A stretch of DNA of 49,746 nt from Planctomycetaceae bacterium (GTDB lineage Bacteria > Planctomycetota > Planctomycetia > Planctomycetales > Planctomycetaceae), in assembly GCA_021732845.1 (NCBI GenBank), contig JAKFUF010000157.1, positions 1 to 49,746 on the forward strand. Direction: 5' to 3'. Position numbers and translations under genes: made by a program. The first letter of the stretch is position 1, and each line of letters opens with the position of its first letter. This document shows, one piece after another, positions 16,744 through 25,014 of the stretch. The notes under the pieces are model-generated. The model was not told the DNA's origin. It saw only the letters and a program-made list of their open reading frames with translations, and ran no database searches.

Positions 16744-17877
16744 TCAAACGTTCGTCCACTGGTGGTTGGCCGCGCTCTTCAGCACCGCATCACAGATCTT
16801 CTGTGTTTCGAGGGCATCGCGGAATGTCGGCGGACAGGGCTTGTTGGCAGCGAGGGCCTGCAGGAAGTCGGCCACCTGGTGAATGAAGGTATGCTCGTAG
16901 CCGATTTGCAGACCGGGCACCCACCACTGCTTCATGTACGGCTGGTCGCCATCGGTCACATGCACCGACCGCCACCCGCGGACAATCCCTTCGTCCTTGT
17001 GGTCGAACCACTGCAGGCGGTGCAGGTCGTGCAGATCCCACTTGATTGACGCGTTCTCGCCGTTGATTTCCAGCGTGTACAGCGCCTTGTGCCCGCGGGC
17101 GTAGCGCGTCGATTCAAACAGCCCCAGTGAACCATTGGCGAAGTGACAGAGGAAGGCACACGCATCGTCGATGCCAACCTTTTCCACCTTGCCGGTGAGG
17201 TTGTGCTTGCGTTCCTTGATGAACGTTTCCGTCATCGCCGTGACGTTCGTGATGCTGCCGTTCAGCCAGATCGCCGTGTCGATGCAGTGCGCCAACAGGT
17301 CGCCGGTCACGCCGCTGCCGGCCGCTGCCGCATCCAGCCGCCACAACGCGGTCCCGCCCTGCGGCAGGTCGGCGGAAATGGTCCAGTCCTGCAGGAAGTT
17401 GGCCCGATAGTGGAAGATCCGGCCGAGCTTGCCCGTGTCGATGATCTGCTTGGCCAGCGTCACGGCCGGGACCCGGCGGTAGTTGTACCAGACCGTGTTG
17501 GGAACCCCGGCCTTCTCGACGGCCTGGCACATCTCTTCGCCTTCAGCCGTGTTCATCGACAGCGGCTTTTCGCACAGGATCATTTTGCCGTTGGCGGCGG
17601 CCGCCAGGGCGATTTCCTTGTGCAGGTTGTTGGGCGTGCAGATGTCGACGGCATCGATGTCCTGGCGTTCGACCAGCTTTCGCCAGTCGGTCTCCACCGA
17701 TTCGTAGCCCCACTGGCTGGCAAACGCCTTGACCTTCTCGGCATCCCGCGCGCAGACCGCCTTCAATTCGGGACGGTATTCGAGGTCAAAGAACTGGTTG
17801 ACCTGCCGATACGCATTGGAGTGCGTCCGGCCCATGAATCCATAACCGATGAGGCCGATGCGGAGGGGCTTGGGCAT
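16744..17877 (-). CDS. Gfo/Idh/MocA family oxidoreductase (cytoplasmic)
   Basis: Protein of 377 residues. N-terminal Rossmann fold with the dinucleotide motif [18 protein letters not shown], then [20 protein letters not shown] and the family signature CEKPLSMN with the conserved Lys of the EKP motif. The C-terminal domain has [13 protein letters not shown], in which the His serves as catalytic residue in many members. No signal peptide, unlike the second family member at 25015. Substrate is likely a sugar or inositol derivative; cannot be narrowed. Single gene, divergent from mlaE. Confidence 0.9.
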   Translation of the reverse strand: MPKPLRIGLIGYGFMGRTHSNAYRQVNQFFDLEYRPELKAVCARDAEKVKAFASQWGYESVETDWRKLVERQDIDAVDICTPNNLHKEIALAAAANGKMILCEKPLSMNTAEGEEMCQAVEKAGVPNTVWYNYRRVPAVTLAKQIIDTGKLGRIFHYRANFLQDWTISADLPQGGTALWRLDAAAAGSGVTGDLLAHCIDTAIWLNGSITNVTAMTETFIKERKHNLTGKVEKVGIDDACAFLCHFANGSLGLFESTRYARGHKALYTLEINGENASIKWDLHDLHRLQWFDHKDEGIVRGWRSVHVTDGDQPYMKQWWVPGLQIGYEHTFIHQVADFLQALAANKPCPPTFRDALETQKICDAVLKSAANHQWTNV

Positions 17878-18356
17878 TGCAGGTCCTTTCGGGATGACAT
17901 TTTCGCACGCGAATGTTCATCCGTCGCTGGCATGAGGGATCGTCGAGTGGTGTTTGGACCAGAGATTACGCCCTTGCCCAACGCGCAGGCAAGTCAGCCA
18001 GCGCTGAATTGAAGCAGCCCAGCGATTCACCCGTGGCCTCGTGCCCGTCCGCCTCCATTTTAGCGGCACGGCGCAAGCCGTCCGGTGAGCGATTATCCAC
18101 ACGGTGGCTCACCGGAGGGTTCGCGCCGGCACACGCCCTTCCGCTTCCATGTCGACGGCACGGGGCAAGCAGGTCCACGGATTGTGCGAGCGTCACTCGA
18201 CGACCGCAGAAGGAAAACGGTTCCTGGCTCGTCACGCCTGCGCGCGAAAGGGGCTGTCGAACTGGTCTCGCGTCGTCTGGCGACTTGAGTTAAGTTTCTC
18301 CCCCCGTGGGGTTTCCCCGCGCCGGAGAGACCCTTCACCCTGCCCGATGCCGGCCC
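17878..18356. repeat. Divergent intergenic region with a dispersed palindromic repeat
   Basis: No gene is supported. At 18064-18088 lies a 25-base word found again, inverted and exact, at 48194-48218. Just after it, CCGGTGAGC (18082-18090) and GCTCACCGG (18107-18115) form a 9-bp hairpin. The 13-base word GTGGCTCACCGGA at 18104-18116 also recurs at 48066-48078. The region must also hold the promoters for the Gfo/Idh/MocA gene and mlaE, but none is recognisable. Confidence 0.6.
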
Positions 18357-19199
18357 ATGCAGACCGCCCTCCAAACCGACTCTCCCTTGTCCGCCCCGAT
18401 TCGGGCCGTGGGGAAGATCACCATTGAGGGGGTGACGCTGGCGGGTGACCTGGCGATTTTCGCCGGGCAGATGCTCGCGTGGCTCTTCACGCGGCTGCCC
18501 CGCTACAGCGTGATCCTGACAAGCGCCTATGCCATCGGTGTGATGAGCCTGCCGGTCGTGCTCCTGACTGGTGCCTTCATCGGCATGGTGATCGCCGTCC
18601 AGACTTTCGAACAGTTCCAGTTCATGCATCTGGAAACCCAACTGGGGGCGACGATCAACATGTCGCTCGTCCGCGAGCTGGGTCCGGTGCTGACCGCCAC
18701 GATGCTTGCCGGGCGTGTGGGCAGTTCCATCGCGGCCGAGCTGGGGACGATGAAGATCACCGAACAAATCGACGCCCTGCGGGTGCTGGGGGCGAATCCG
18801 ATCCAATACCTGGTTGTGCCACGCTTTGTCGCCTGCGTCCTGTTGATCCCGCTGCTGGCCCTCTGTGCCGATGCGGCGGGAGTGGTGGGCGGCTGGTTTT
18901 TCGGCTCCCAGATTCTGGGGGTCAACAGCGTCCACTACTGGAACCACAGCGAAGACTTCATCGGAGCCTTCGACCTGTTCACGGGGGCGGCCAAGTGTGC
19001 GTTCTTTGGGGCGGCGATCGCGATCATCGCCTGTCATCGTGGCTTCCACTGCAGCGCCGGTGCCGAGGGCGTGGGCAAGGCGGCGACCGAGGCGTTTGTG
19101 CTGTCCTTCGTGGCCATTCTCGTGCTGGACTTCCTCGCCGGGATCCTGCTCAACGAAATCTATCACCTGCTCTACATGCCCTCTGTCGGGGTTGGCTGA
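18357..19199 (+). CDS. mlaE: MlaE-type ABC transporter permease
   Basis: Protein of 280 residues, inner-membrane permease of a lipid-transport ABC system. Family features are clear: MSLPVVLLTGAFIGMVIAVQTFEQFQFM, then LVRELGPVLTATMLAGRVGSSIAAELGTMKITEQIDALRVLGANPIQYLVVPR, the most conserved segment of MlaE. About five hydrophobic helices. The ATG at 18357 is chosen over an upstream in-frame start at 18306 because homology begins after it. The ATPase gene follows 23 bases later and an MCE-domain gene further on, giving the complete inner-membrane set except the periplasmic shuttle. Confidence 0.93.
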   Translation: MQTALQTDSPLSAPIRAVGKITIEGVTLAGDLAIFAGQMLAWLFTRLPRYSVILTSAYAIGVMSLPVVLLTGAFIGMVIAVQTFEQFQFMHLETQLGATINMSLVRELGPVLTATMLAGRVGSSIAAELGTMKITEQIDALRVLGANPIQYLVVPRFVACVLLIPLLALCADAAGVVGGWFFGSQILGVNSVHYWNHSEDFIGAFDLFTGAAKCAFFGAAIAIIACHRGFHCSAGAEGVGKAATEAFVLSFVAILVLDFLAGILLNEIYHLLYMPSVGVG

Positions 19200-19222
19200 G
19201 TGGACCGGGGATCCTGCACCTG

Positions 19223-20023
19223 ATGACAACCGAGCCACCGATCATCGAATTCCGCAACGTCACGCGCTCCTTCGGATCGCAGATGATTCTGCGGAACGTC
19301 TCGTTCAAACTCGAACGGGGACAGACGGTGGCCGTCATCGGTGAAAGCGGCTGTGGCAAGAGCGTCACCCTGAAGCTGATGATCGGCCTGATCGCCCCCA
19401 ACTCGGGCGACGTCCTGCTCGACGGACGCTCGCACGCGAGCCGCAGCGAACGCGAGCTGACAAAAGAACGGCTGCGGTTCGGCTACGTCTTTCAAGGAGC
19501 GGCATTGTTCGACAGCCTCACGGTCGGCGAGAACATCGCCTTCCCGCTGCGGCAGAACACGCAAATGACCGATCAGCAGATTCACAACGAGATGCAGGAG
19601 CGGCTGCGCGACGTGGGCCTGCCGCCGCTGGTCGCCCACAAGCGGCCGGCGGAACTGTCGGGTGGGATGAAGAAGCGTGTCGGGCTGGCGCGGGCGCTGG
19701 CACTTCAGCCGGAGATCATGCTCTACGACGAGCCCACCACCGGCCTCGACCCGATCATGACCGACGTGATCAACACGCTCATCGCCCAAACGCGGGAAAA
19801 ACGCCCGATGACCAGCGTCGTGGTGACGCACGAGATGTCCACGGTTGGCCGCACGGCCGACCGCGTGCTGATGCTCTATCCGCTGCCACGGCTGGAAGCC
19901 ACGGACGGCCAGGTCGTGTTCGACGGATCACCGGCCGAAGCCTTCAGTACCGAAAACCGCCGCGTCTACCAGTTTGTGCATGGCATGGCGGGCGAACGGC
20001 TGGAAGAGTTGGCGGTGAAGTAG
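19223..20023 (+). CDS. mlaF: MlaF-type ABC transporter ATPase
   Basis: Protein of 266 residues, ATPase partner of MlaE. Walker A GESGCGKS (40-47), Q-loop region FGYVFQGAALFDSLTVGENI, signature LSGGMKKRVGLARAL, Walker B IMLYDEPTTGLDP and the switch His in VVVTHEMSTVGRTADRV. The MKKR form of the signature and the phrase ALFDSLTVGENIAFPL are typical of MlaF-type ATPases. ATG at 19223, directly behind mlaE. Confidence 0.94.
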   Translation: MTTEPPIIEFRNVTRSFGSQMILRNVSFKLERGQTVAVIGESGCGKSVTLKLMIGLIAPNSGDVLLDGRSHASRSERELTKERLRFGYVFQGAALFDSLTVGENIAFPLRQNTQMTDQQIHNEMQERLRDVGLPPLVAHKRPAELSGGMKKRVGLARALALQPEIMLYDEPTTGLDPIMTDVINTLIAQTREKRPMTSVVVTHEMSTVGRTADRVLMLYPLPRLEATDGQVVFDGSPAEAFSTENRRVYQFVHGMAGERLEELAVK

Positions 20024-20943
20024 GGCATGCCGCCCCTGTTGGAAAAGAGGAATCACGCCAAGGCGCGGAGGCGCAGAGGAGGTTTGGGGAAGTTGGTTGG
20101 TTGCGGATAGTGAAGAATCTCCAATCTCAGCTTTAAAACTCACAGTGATGGATGTGCGAGAAGTTATCAAGAATGCTGCGAACGAGCGGGGTCGCCAAAC
20201 TTAGGACCGCGGCAAGAATAACTGTCGACTTTTGACAAGCCGTACAGCCAATGAGCCGGAGGGCCTTAGCCCCCGGTTGGAGGATAATCGGAAGACGCCA
20301 GCGCCACGAACCGGACGCTAAGGCTCGCGGCAAAAATAACTGTGACATTTGTCTCCCTATCCAGCAGCGAACGCCATCAAGGACAGCGAATGAAGTTGGT
20401 GGTGAAGTCGACAAGGCTGGCAAAACGGTGCGGGAATCGTACGGTCATAAATTAACCACGAATTTTCACGAATTTTCACGAATTTTCACGAATTTTCACG
20501 AATGATCAACCGGCATGGCTTCGCGGGTGATGGAATCCTGCGCGTTGTTGTTCGTGACATTCGTCTTATTCGTGAAAATTCGTGGTCCCCCTTCTCGTTG
20601 CCTAAGACCGGCCTTCGGTTAGCATCTTGAAGCGTGCTTTATTCTTTGTCCGGTCCTTAACAAAAACGTGGATCAACAACCTCTCATTCGTGATGATTCG
20701 TATTATTCGTGAGATTCGTGGTTAATTTAGAAGCCCTGAACGAGGAGCCGTGTTGTTGGACAGGACGACTACACCCAACACCTCCGCCCTTGTGATCGCG
20801 ATTCTCATTGAACGCACTAACATAGCTTTTTGACGACAGTTATTGATTCTGCAAGCATCGACGGCGTGACTAGTGGCCTCCGAAGTCTGAATTTCGTCGA
20901 ACGCAGACGTAGCACCTGATTCACCTCTTCCTCCGGCGTTCCC
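20024..20943. repeat. 920-base repeat-rich gap between mlaF and mlaD
   Basis: No gene is supported. The main structure is an element at 20451-20726 bounded by perfect 13-base inverted ends (ATTAACCACGAAT and ATTCGTGGTTAAT). Inside its left end are four exact tandem copies of AATTTTCACG (20461-20500), and their complement recurs at 20568-20585. Upstream, at about 20212-20345, are two copies of a word like AATAACTGT(C)GAC flanking a GC-rich stretch; a related word is near 43405. A fragment at 20050-20080 resembles the GCAAAGGCGCA-type repeat also seen at 40617-40731. Confidence 0.65.
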
Positions 20944-22047
20944 ATGACCGAGTCGCGACTGCAGTTTACCGTGGGCTTGTTCGTGATCGGATCGGCGCTC
21001 GTCGGCGCGGGACTGGCCCTGCGGTTTGGGGAACTCAAGTTTCTCTGGGAGAAGTCGTACAACGTGACGGTGCATTTTCCCGAGGCGCCCAACGTGCAGA
21101 CGGGGACGCCAGTCCGCAAGAACGGCGTCAACATCGGGCGGGTCAGCGCCCTGTCATTTGATGAACAGCACGGCGGCGTTTCAGTCACGTTGGCCTTGAA
21201 CACAAAGTACACCTTGCGGGCCGACTCGCATCCGCGGCTCACGCAGTCGCTGCTGGGGGATTCCACGGTCGAGTTCAGCCCCGGTTCCAGCGCGGAGATC
21301 CTCAAGCCCGGCGCCGTCCTCGAAGGATCACCGCCGGTCGACCCGATGAAGCTGGTGGCGCGGCTCGAATCGAAGGTGTTCGACACCCTGACCACGCTGC
21401 ACGAGACCACCGACGAGTGGAAGCGCGTCGGCAAGAACGTCAATTCGCTGGTCGAAACGAACCGCGGCAATCTGGATCAGGTCGTGGAGCGTGCCGCCGA
21501 GTCGCTCAGCGAATTCACCACCGCCATGAAGAGCGCCAACAAATACCTCAGCGATCCGCAGAACGAGGAGAACTTGAAGAAGACCCTGGCCGCCTTGCCG
21601 GCGATGGTCAAGGACACACAGATGACAATCACCGCCGTCCGTTCGGCTGTCCAAAAGATGGACGAAAACATGACCAACCTGAACCGGGTCACGGCTCCCC
21701 TGGCGAAGCGCAGCGAGTCAATTGTCAGCAAGCTCGACGGCAGCATGGGCAACCTCGAGATCCTGCTGGCGGAACTGAATGTGTTCGCCCAGGCAGTGAA
21801 TGCCGAGGATGGCTCCCTCAAAAAGTTTGTCTCCGACCCCGAGCTGTATCGCAATCTAAATCAGACGGCCTCGACGCTGAACACGCTGATGCGGAACCTC
21901 GACCCCGTGATCCGCGACATTCGTGTCTTCTCCGACAAAATCTCCCGGCATCCGGAACTGATCGGCGTGGGCGGTGCCCTCCGGCCCAGTTCGGGCGTGA
22001 AGGCCGCCGAATATCAGAAACCGGCAAACCCAACACGACGTGAGTAG
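20944..22047 (+). CDS. mlaD: MCE-domain lipid-binding protein
   Basis: Protein of 367 residues. An N-terminal signal-anchor helix (FTVGLFVIGSALVGAGLAL) is followed by the MCE domain (about 38-115: YNVTVHFPEAPNVQTGTPVRKNGVNIGRVSALSFD, later LTQSLLGDSTVEFSPGS). The remaining 250 residues are helical, probably coiled coil, including repeats of the type FDTLTTLHETTDEW and NLEILLAELNVFAQAV. In the Mla system this protein forms a hexameric ring in the periplasm and passes phospholipids to or from MlaEF. The long helical tail resembles tunnel-forming MCE proteins more than the short E. coli MlaD. It follows mlaEF on the same strand but is separated by 920 bases of repeats, so it may have its own promoter. 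Confidence 0.9.
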   Translation: MTESRLQFTVGLFVIGSALVGAGLALRFGELKFLWEKSYNVTVHFPEAPNVQTGTPVRKNGVNIGRVSALSFDEQHGGVSVTLALNTKYTLRADSHPRLTQSLLGDSTVEFSPGSSAEILKPGAVLEGSPPVDPMKLVARLESKVFDTLTTLHETTDEWKRVGKNVNSLVETNRGNLDQVVERAAESLSEFTTAMKSANKYLSDPQNEENLKKTLAALPAMVKDTQMTITAVRSAVQKMDENMTNLNRVTAPLAKRSESIVSKLDGSMGNLEILLAELNVFAQAVNAEDGSLKKFVSDPELYRNLNQTASTLNTLMRNLDPVIRDIRVFSDKISRHPELIGVGGALRPSSGVKAAEYQKPANPTRRE

Positions 22048-22100
22048 ACTTACCACGAACAGAGAACTGAAGGCCGTGCTTGATCAATAAAAGGGTGCTT

Positions 22101-22201
22101 AACCACGAATAGCACGAATCCTCACGAATAAAGTTGTTCATCCGCGTTGTTGGTGATTTTGGCGATCGAGCTTATTCGTGTTATTCGTGAGATTCGTGGT
22201 T
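22101..22201. repeat. Palindromic AACCACGAAT element after mlaD
   Basis: The ends AACCACGAAT and ATTCGTGGTT are inverted copies, and the arms continue to match imperfectly for about 30 bases each. The interior shares GCGTTGTTG with the larger element at 20451-20726. The two are the same family and flank mlaD on both sides. Confidence 0.75.
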
Positions 22202-22344
22202 CGCTAACTTCATGCCCGCCAACCAAAAAACGTTGATCAATATTGTTGGGGTTCGTAGTGCAAAGGCCCGGATCCACCGAGACAAGCTCGGTGGGGTATT
22301 CACGAGGTTGCACGGTTGACGCGAAACGAAGCGAGTTTTCCGCG

Positions 22345-23310
22345 ATGCTCCAAACTTCAGCCCATCCCGTGAACGGTCTTCGCACCGAGGTTCACGCGCC
22401 GCCGGCTGAGGCACACTGGCTGTCCGGTGTCCGGCTGTTGTGCGTCGACTCTCAGCAGCGGAGTTCCATCAATCTGGCGCTCCAACTGGATGCGGCGGGC
22501 TGCATTGATCCTGAAATCCAGTGGGTGACCTCCGCCGCGGACGCCCTGTTCGCGCTGCGTGAGGAGAGTTTTGACTGCGTGATCGTGGGACGGCTGTCCG
22601 AGCAGGCTGAGCCACGGGAGTCGCTGGAGTTGCTGCAGAGCATCCGCATGGGTGGGTGCGACGACCCGCTGGTGGTGCTGGTGTCCGGGGCGGCGGATCT
22701 GCTGTGGGGCGAGTTCGCCGAGCACGAAGCGGAACTGCTGACGGCCCCCGCCCGCTGGGAATCGCGGTCGCTGCTGTCGGTCATTCGGCGGGCGATGCAC
22801 CGGATGCAGGTCCTGCGCGAGAACCAGCGGTTTCTCGCCGCCGAACGGCAGCGGTTGATGCGCGACCGCGACGAGGCCGAACACCTGCTGCATCAGCAAC
22901 GGCAAATCTTGAGCGAGCTGGAACAACTGGCCTCCGGCACGGGGCTGAGCCCCCAGCGGCCAGGCCCTCTGGCGAACTTTGCCCCATCGTCTCTCCCCGC
23001 CCGTCCGCAACTGCCACCGGAACTGGGAGCCTATTATCAGGAGTTGCTGCGGAACTATGTGATCATGGGGACGGGCAGCCTGGCGGGTGAAATCTCCAAG
23101 CTGGCGAACATGCTGGCCGACGCCGACGTGAGTCCTGGTCACGCGCTGGAACTGCATCTGCAGCATGTGGAACGGCTGGTGCTGGGTCTGGGCAACCGCA
23201 GCACCCGGCATGTGATGGCCCGCGCCGACCTGTTGGCCCTGGAACTCGTGATGCGGCTGGGTGAGTGCTATCAGGCGCGGGCATCGCATCGTAGCCGAGT
23301 CACTCCGTGA
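22345..23310 (+). CDS. Degenerate receiver-like protein with coiled coil
   Basis: Protein of 321 residues from the ATG at 22345; a TTG at 22243 would add 34 residues. About 22-140 reads as a response-regulator receiver fold (LSGVRLLCVDSQQRSSINLAL ... AADALFALREESFDCVIVGRLSE ... ESLELLQSIRMGGCDDPLVVLVSG). The phosphoacceptor position appears as CVIVGRL rather than DLxLP, and the N-terminal acidic pair is reduced to one Asp, so phosphorylation is doubtful. A coiled coil follows (AAERQRLMRDRDEAEHLLHQQ) and a helical C-terminal domain. The last five residues, SRVTP, and the stop codon lie inside the first REP hairpin of the repeat array, so the array has replaced the natural end of this gene. Confidence 0.7.
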   Translation: MLQTSAHPVNGLRTEVHAPPAEAHWLSGVRLLCVDSQQRSSINLALQLDAAGCIDPEIQWVTSAADALFALREESFDCVIVGRLSEQAEPRESLELLQSIRMGGCDDPLVVLVSGAADLLWGEFAEHEAELLTAPARWESRSLLSVIRRAMHRMQVLRENQRFLAAERQRLMRDRDEAEHLLHQQRQILSELEQLASGTGLSPQRPGPLANFAPSSLPARPQLPPELGAYYQELLRNYVIMGTGSLAGEISKLANMLADADVSPGHALELHLQHVERLVLGLGNRSTRHVMARADLLALELVMRLGECYQARASHRSRVTP

Positions 23311-24225
23311 CTCGATCGCGATCTCCTTTCATGCACCGATCGAATTCAACAACCAGGCCGAGAGGCCAAGCTCGCTGCACGAGCGGGTTCGAGTCACGGA
23401 GTGACTCGCCTACTTGGCAGCGCATCGGAGCCGAGTCACTCCGTGAATCGATCGCGATCTCCTTTCATGCACCGACCGAATTCAACAACCAACCGAGAGG
23501 CCAAGCTCGCTGTGCGAGCGGGTTCGAGTCACGGAGTGACTCGCCTACTTGGCAGCGCATCGGAGCCGAGTCACTCCGTGACTCGATCGCGATCTCCTTT
23601 CATGCGCCGATCGAATTCAACAATCAGGCCGAGAGGCCAAGCTCGCTGCGCCAGCGGGTTCGAGTCACGGAGTGACTCGCCTACTTGGCAGCGCATCGGA
23701 GCCGAGTCACTCCGTGACTCGATCGCGATCTCCTTTCATGCACCAACCGAATTCAACAACCAACCGAGAGGCCAAGCTCGCTGTGCGAGCGGGTTCGAGT
23801 CACGGAGTGACTCGCCTACTTGGCAGCGCATCGGAGCCGAGTCACTCCGTGACTCGATCGCGATCTCCTTTCATTCATCGACCGAATTCAACAATCAGGC
23901 CGAGAGGCCAAGCTCGCTGCGCGAGCGCATTCGAGTCACGGAGTAACTCGCCTACTTGGCAGCGCATCGGAGCCGAGTCACTCCGTGACTCGATCGCGAT
24001 CTCCTTTCATGCACCGATCGAATTCAACAATCAGGCCGAGAGGCCAGCTCGCTGCGCGAGCGCATTCGAGTCACGGAGTGACTCGCCTACTTGGCAGCGC
24101 ATCGGAGCCGAGTCACTCCGTGACTCGATCGCGATCTCCTTTCATGCGCCGATCGAATTCAACAATCAGGCCGAGAGGCCAGCTCGCTGCGCGAGCGCAT
24201 TCGAGTCACGGAGTGACTCGCCTAC
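23291..24225. repeat. Tandem array of seven REPIN-like units
   Basis: Seven units start with GTAG or GGAG at 23291, 23427, 23562, 23698, 23833, 23969 and 24104, spaced 136, 135, 136, 135, 136 and 135 bases. Each holds the hairpin CGAGTCACTCCGTGACTCG (8-bp stem, 3-nt loop) and, about 75 bases on, its inverse CGAGTCACGGAGTGACTCG followed by the complement of GTAG. A hairpin after a GTAG/GGAG tetranucleotide is the hallmark of bacterial REP sequences, and two REPs in inverse orientation make a REPIN. Copy 5 has one mutated arm (GGAGTAACTCG). All reading frames inside the array are artefacts of the repeat. Confidence 0.9.
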
Positions 24226-24899
24226 TTGGGACGTTTCCAGTGCCTATACTCACCCTTCACAAGTCCAGCCAACGGACCGTTGTCCGCGATGTAACGTTGA
24301 AAGCGTTCAAAATGTTCCGCGCTCCGCACCAGATGATCGAAGCTCTCTGGCTGCCAGAACTCGCCGCTCTGGTTCAACGCATTGTTGATCTTTGTGGCCG
24401 TGAACTTCTTCCAGGAGTAGCACTGTTTTTCGACCTCGGTCTTGCCGAGCAATCCAACCAGCAGATGGACATGGTTCGGCATCACGACGAAGTCGCCCAG
24501 GTGATAGCGCTCTCCGTCGAAATGGTGCAGACTATCCACGACGATATCCGCCAGGTTGGGCCGGCAAAGCACGCAGGCACCGTGGCCTTTGTCGAGACAT
24601 TCCTGATATTCCCTCGAGAACGTGGAATGGAACTCCTGTTGCACGGGTTCAGGCAGACGCCGCAATGCAGCCTGCCAATTCGTTGCTCCTGGAACAATGC
24701 GGTGGTGTCGCAGCCAATCATCGCGGCGGCGATACCACAGATCAGCGACCTCCTTCGGCATCGAATCCCCGGTACGAAAGGTGATGAAGTACGTTGCCCC
24801 CGGTTGATACCAGTGCGGCAGGTTGCCGACATCGATCCGTAGATCGCCCGCTGGATCGAACAGGTTGAATTGCATTGGTACCTCAAGTCGCCGAGCCAT
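24222..24899 (-). CDS. REP-associated tyrosine transposase (RAYT)
   Basis: Protein of 225 residues of the Y1 transposase family (TnpA_REP). HUH motif: FVVMPNHVHLLVG, with His 143 and His 145. The single catalytic tyrosine is Tyr 161 in CYSWKKFTATKINNAL. Also typical: the opening HWYQPGATYFITFRT, the GEFWQPESFDHLVRS segment after the Tyr helix, and RFQRYIADNGPLAGL. All catalytic residues are present. Such enzymes nick and rejoin single-stranded REP DNA and are domesticated rather than selfish. The stop codon TAG is part of the GTAG tetranucleotide of the last REP. The ATG at 24899 is used; a GTG at 24920 or an ATG at 24875 are alternatives. Confidence 0.93.
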   Translation of the reverse strand: MARRLEVPMQFNLFDPAGDLRIDVGNLPHWYQPGATYFITFRTGDSMPKEVADLWYRRRDDWLRHHRIVPGATNWQAALRRLPEPVQQEFHSTFSREYQECLDKGHGACVLCRPNLADIVVDSLHHFDGERYHLGDFVVMPNHVHLLVGLLGKTEVEKQCYSWKKFTATKINNALNQSGEFWQPESFDHLVRSAEHFERFQRYIADNGPLAGLVKGEYRHWKRPK

Positions 24900-24954
24900 T
24901 CGTGACTCGAAACCGTTCACGCAGTCGCTGGGTCAGACTGCAGAGTTCGGCCTG

Positions 24955-25000
24955 TGAATGAAAGGATCTCGCGATCAAGTCACCGGAGTGACTCGGCTAC
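24955..25000 (-). repeat. Divergent REP upstream of the RAYT gene
   Basis: Read on the minus strand, this starts with GTAG and matches the array unit for about 46 bases (GTAGCCGAGTCACTCCG, then GATCGCGA and TCCTTTCAT) with a few changes: an extra G in the loop side, one stem mismatch and a swapped dinucleotide. It is a single decayed half-unit beyond the 5' end of the RAYT gene, so REPs flank the gene on both sides. Confidence 0.8.
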
Positions 25001-25014
25001 TTGGCCGATTACGA

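Noticed and set aside
20461-20500. Tandem AATTTTCACG copies as iterons of a replication origin
   Set aside because: Only four copies, no DnaA boxes or replication gene nearby, and the same words occur in inverted arms of a dispersed element.
23291-24225. CRISPR array
   Set aside because: Whole 135-bp units repeat, with no short repeat alternating with unique spacers, and no cas genes are present.
23307-24388. Overlapping plus-strand frames of 120-240 residues with repeats such as SRSPFMHR
   Set aside because: They are translations of the REPIN array; they stay open because the unit happens to lack stops in those frames, and they shift frame with the 135/136 alternation.
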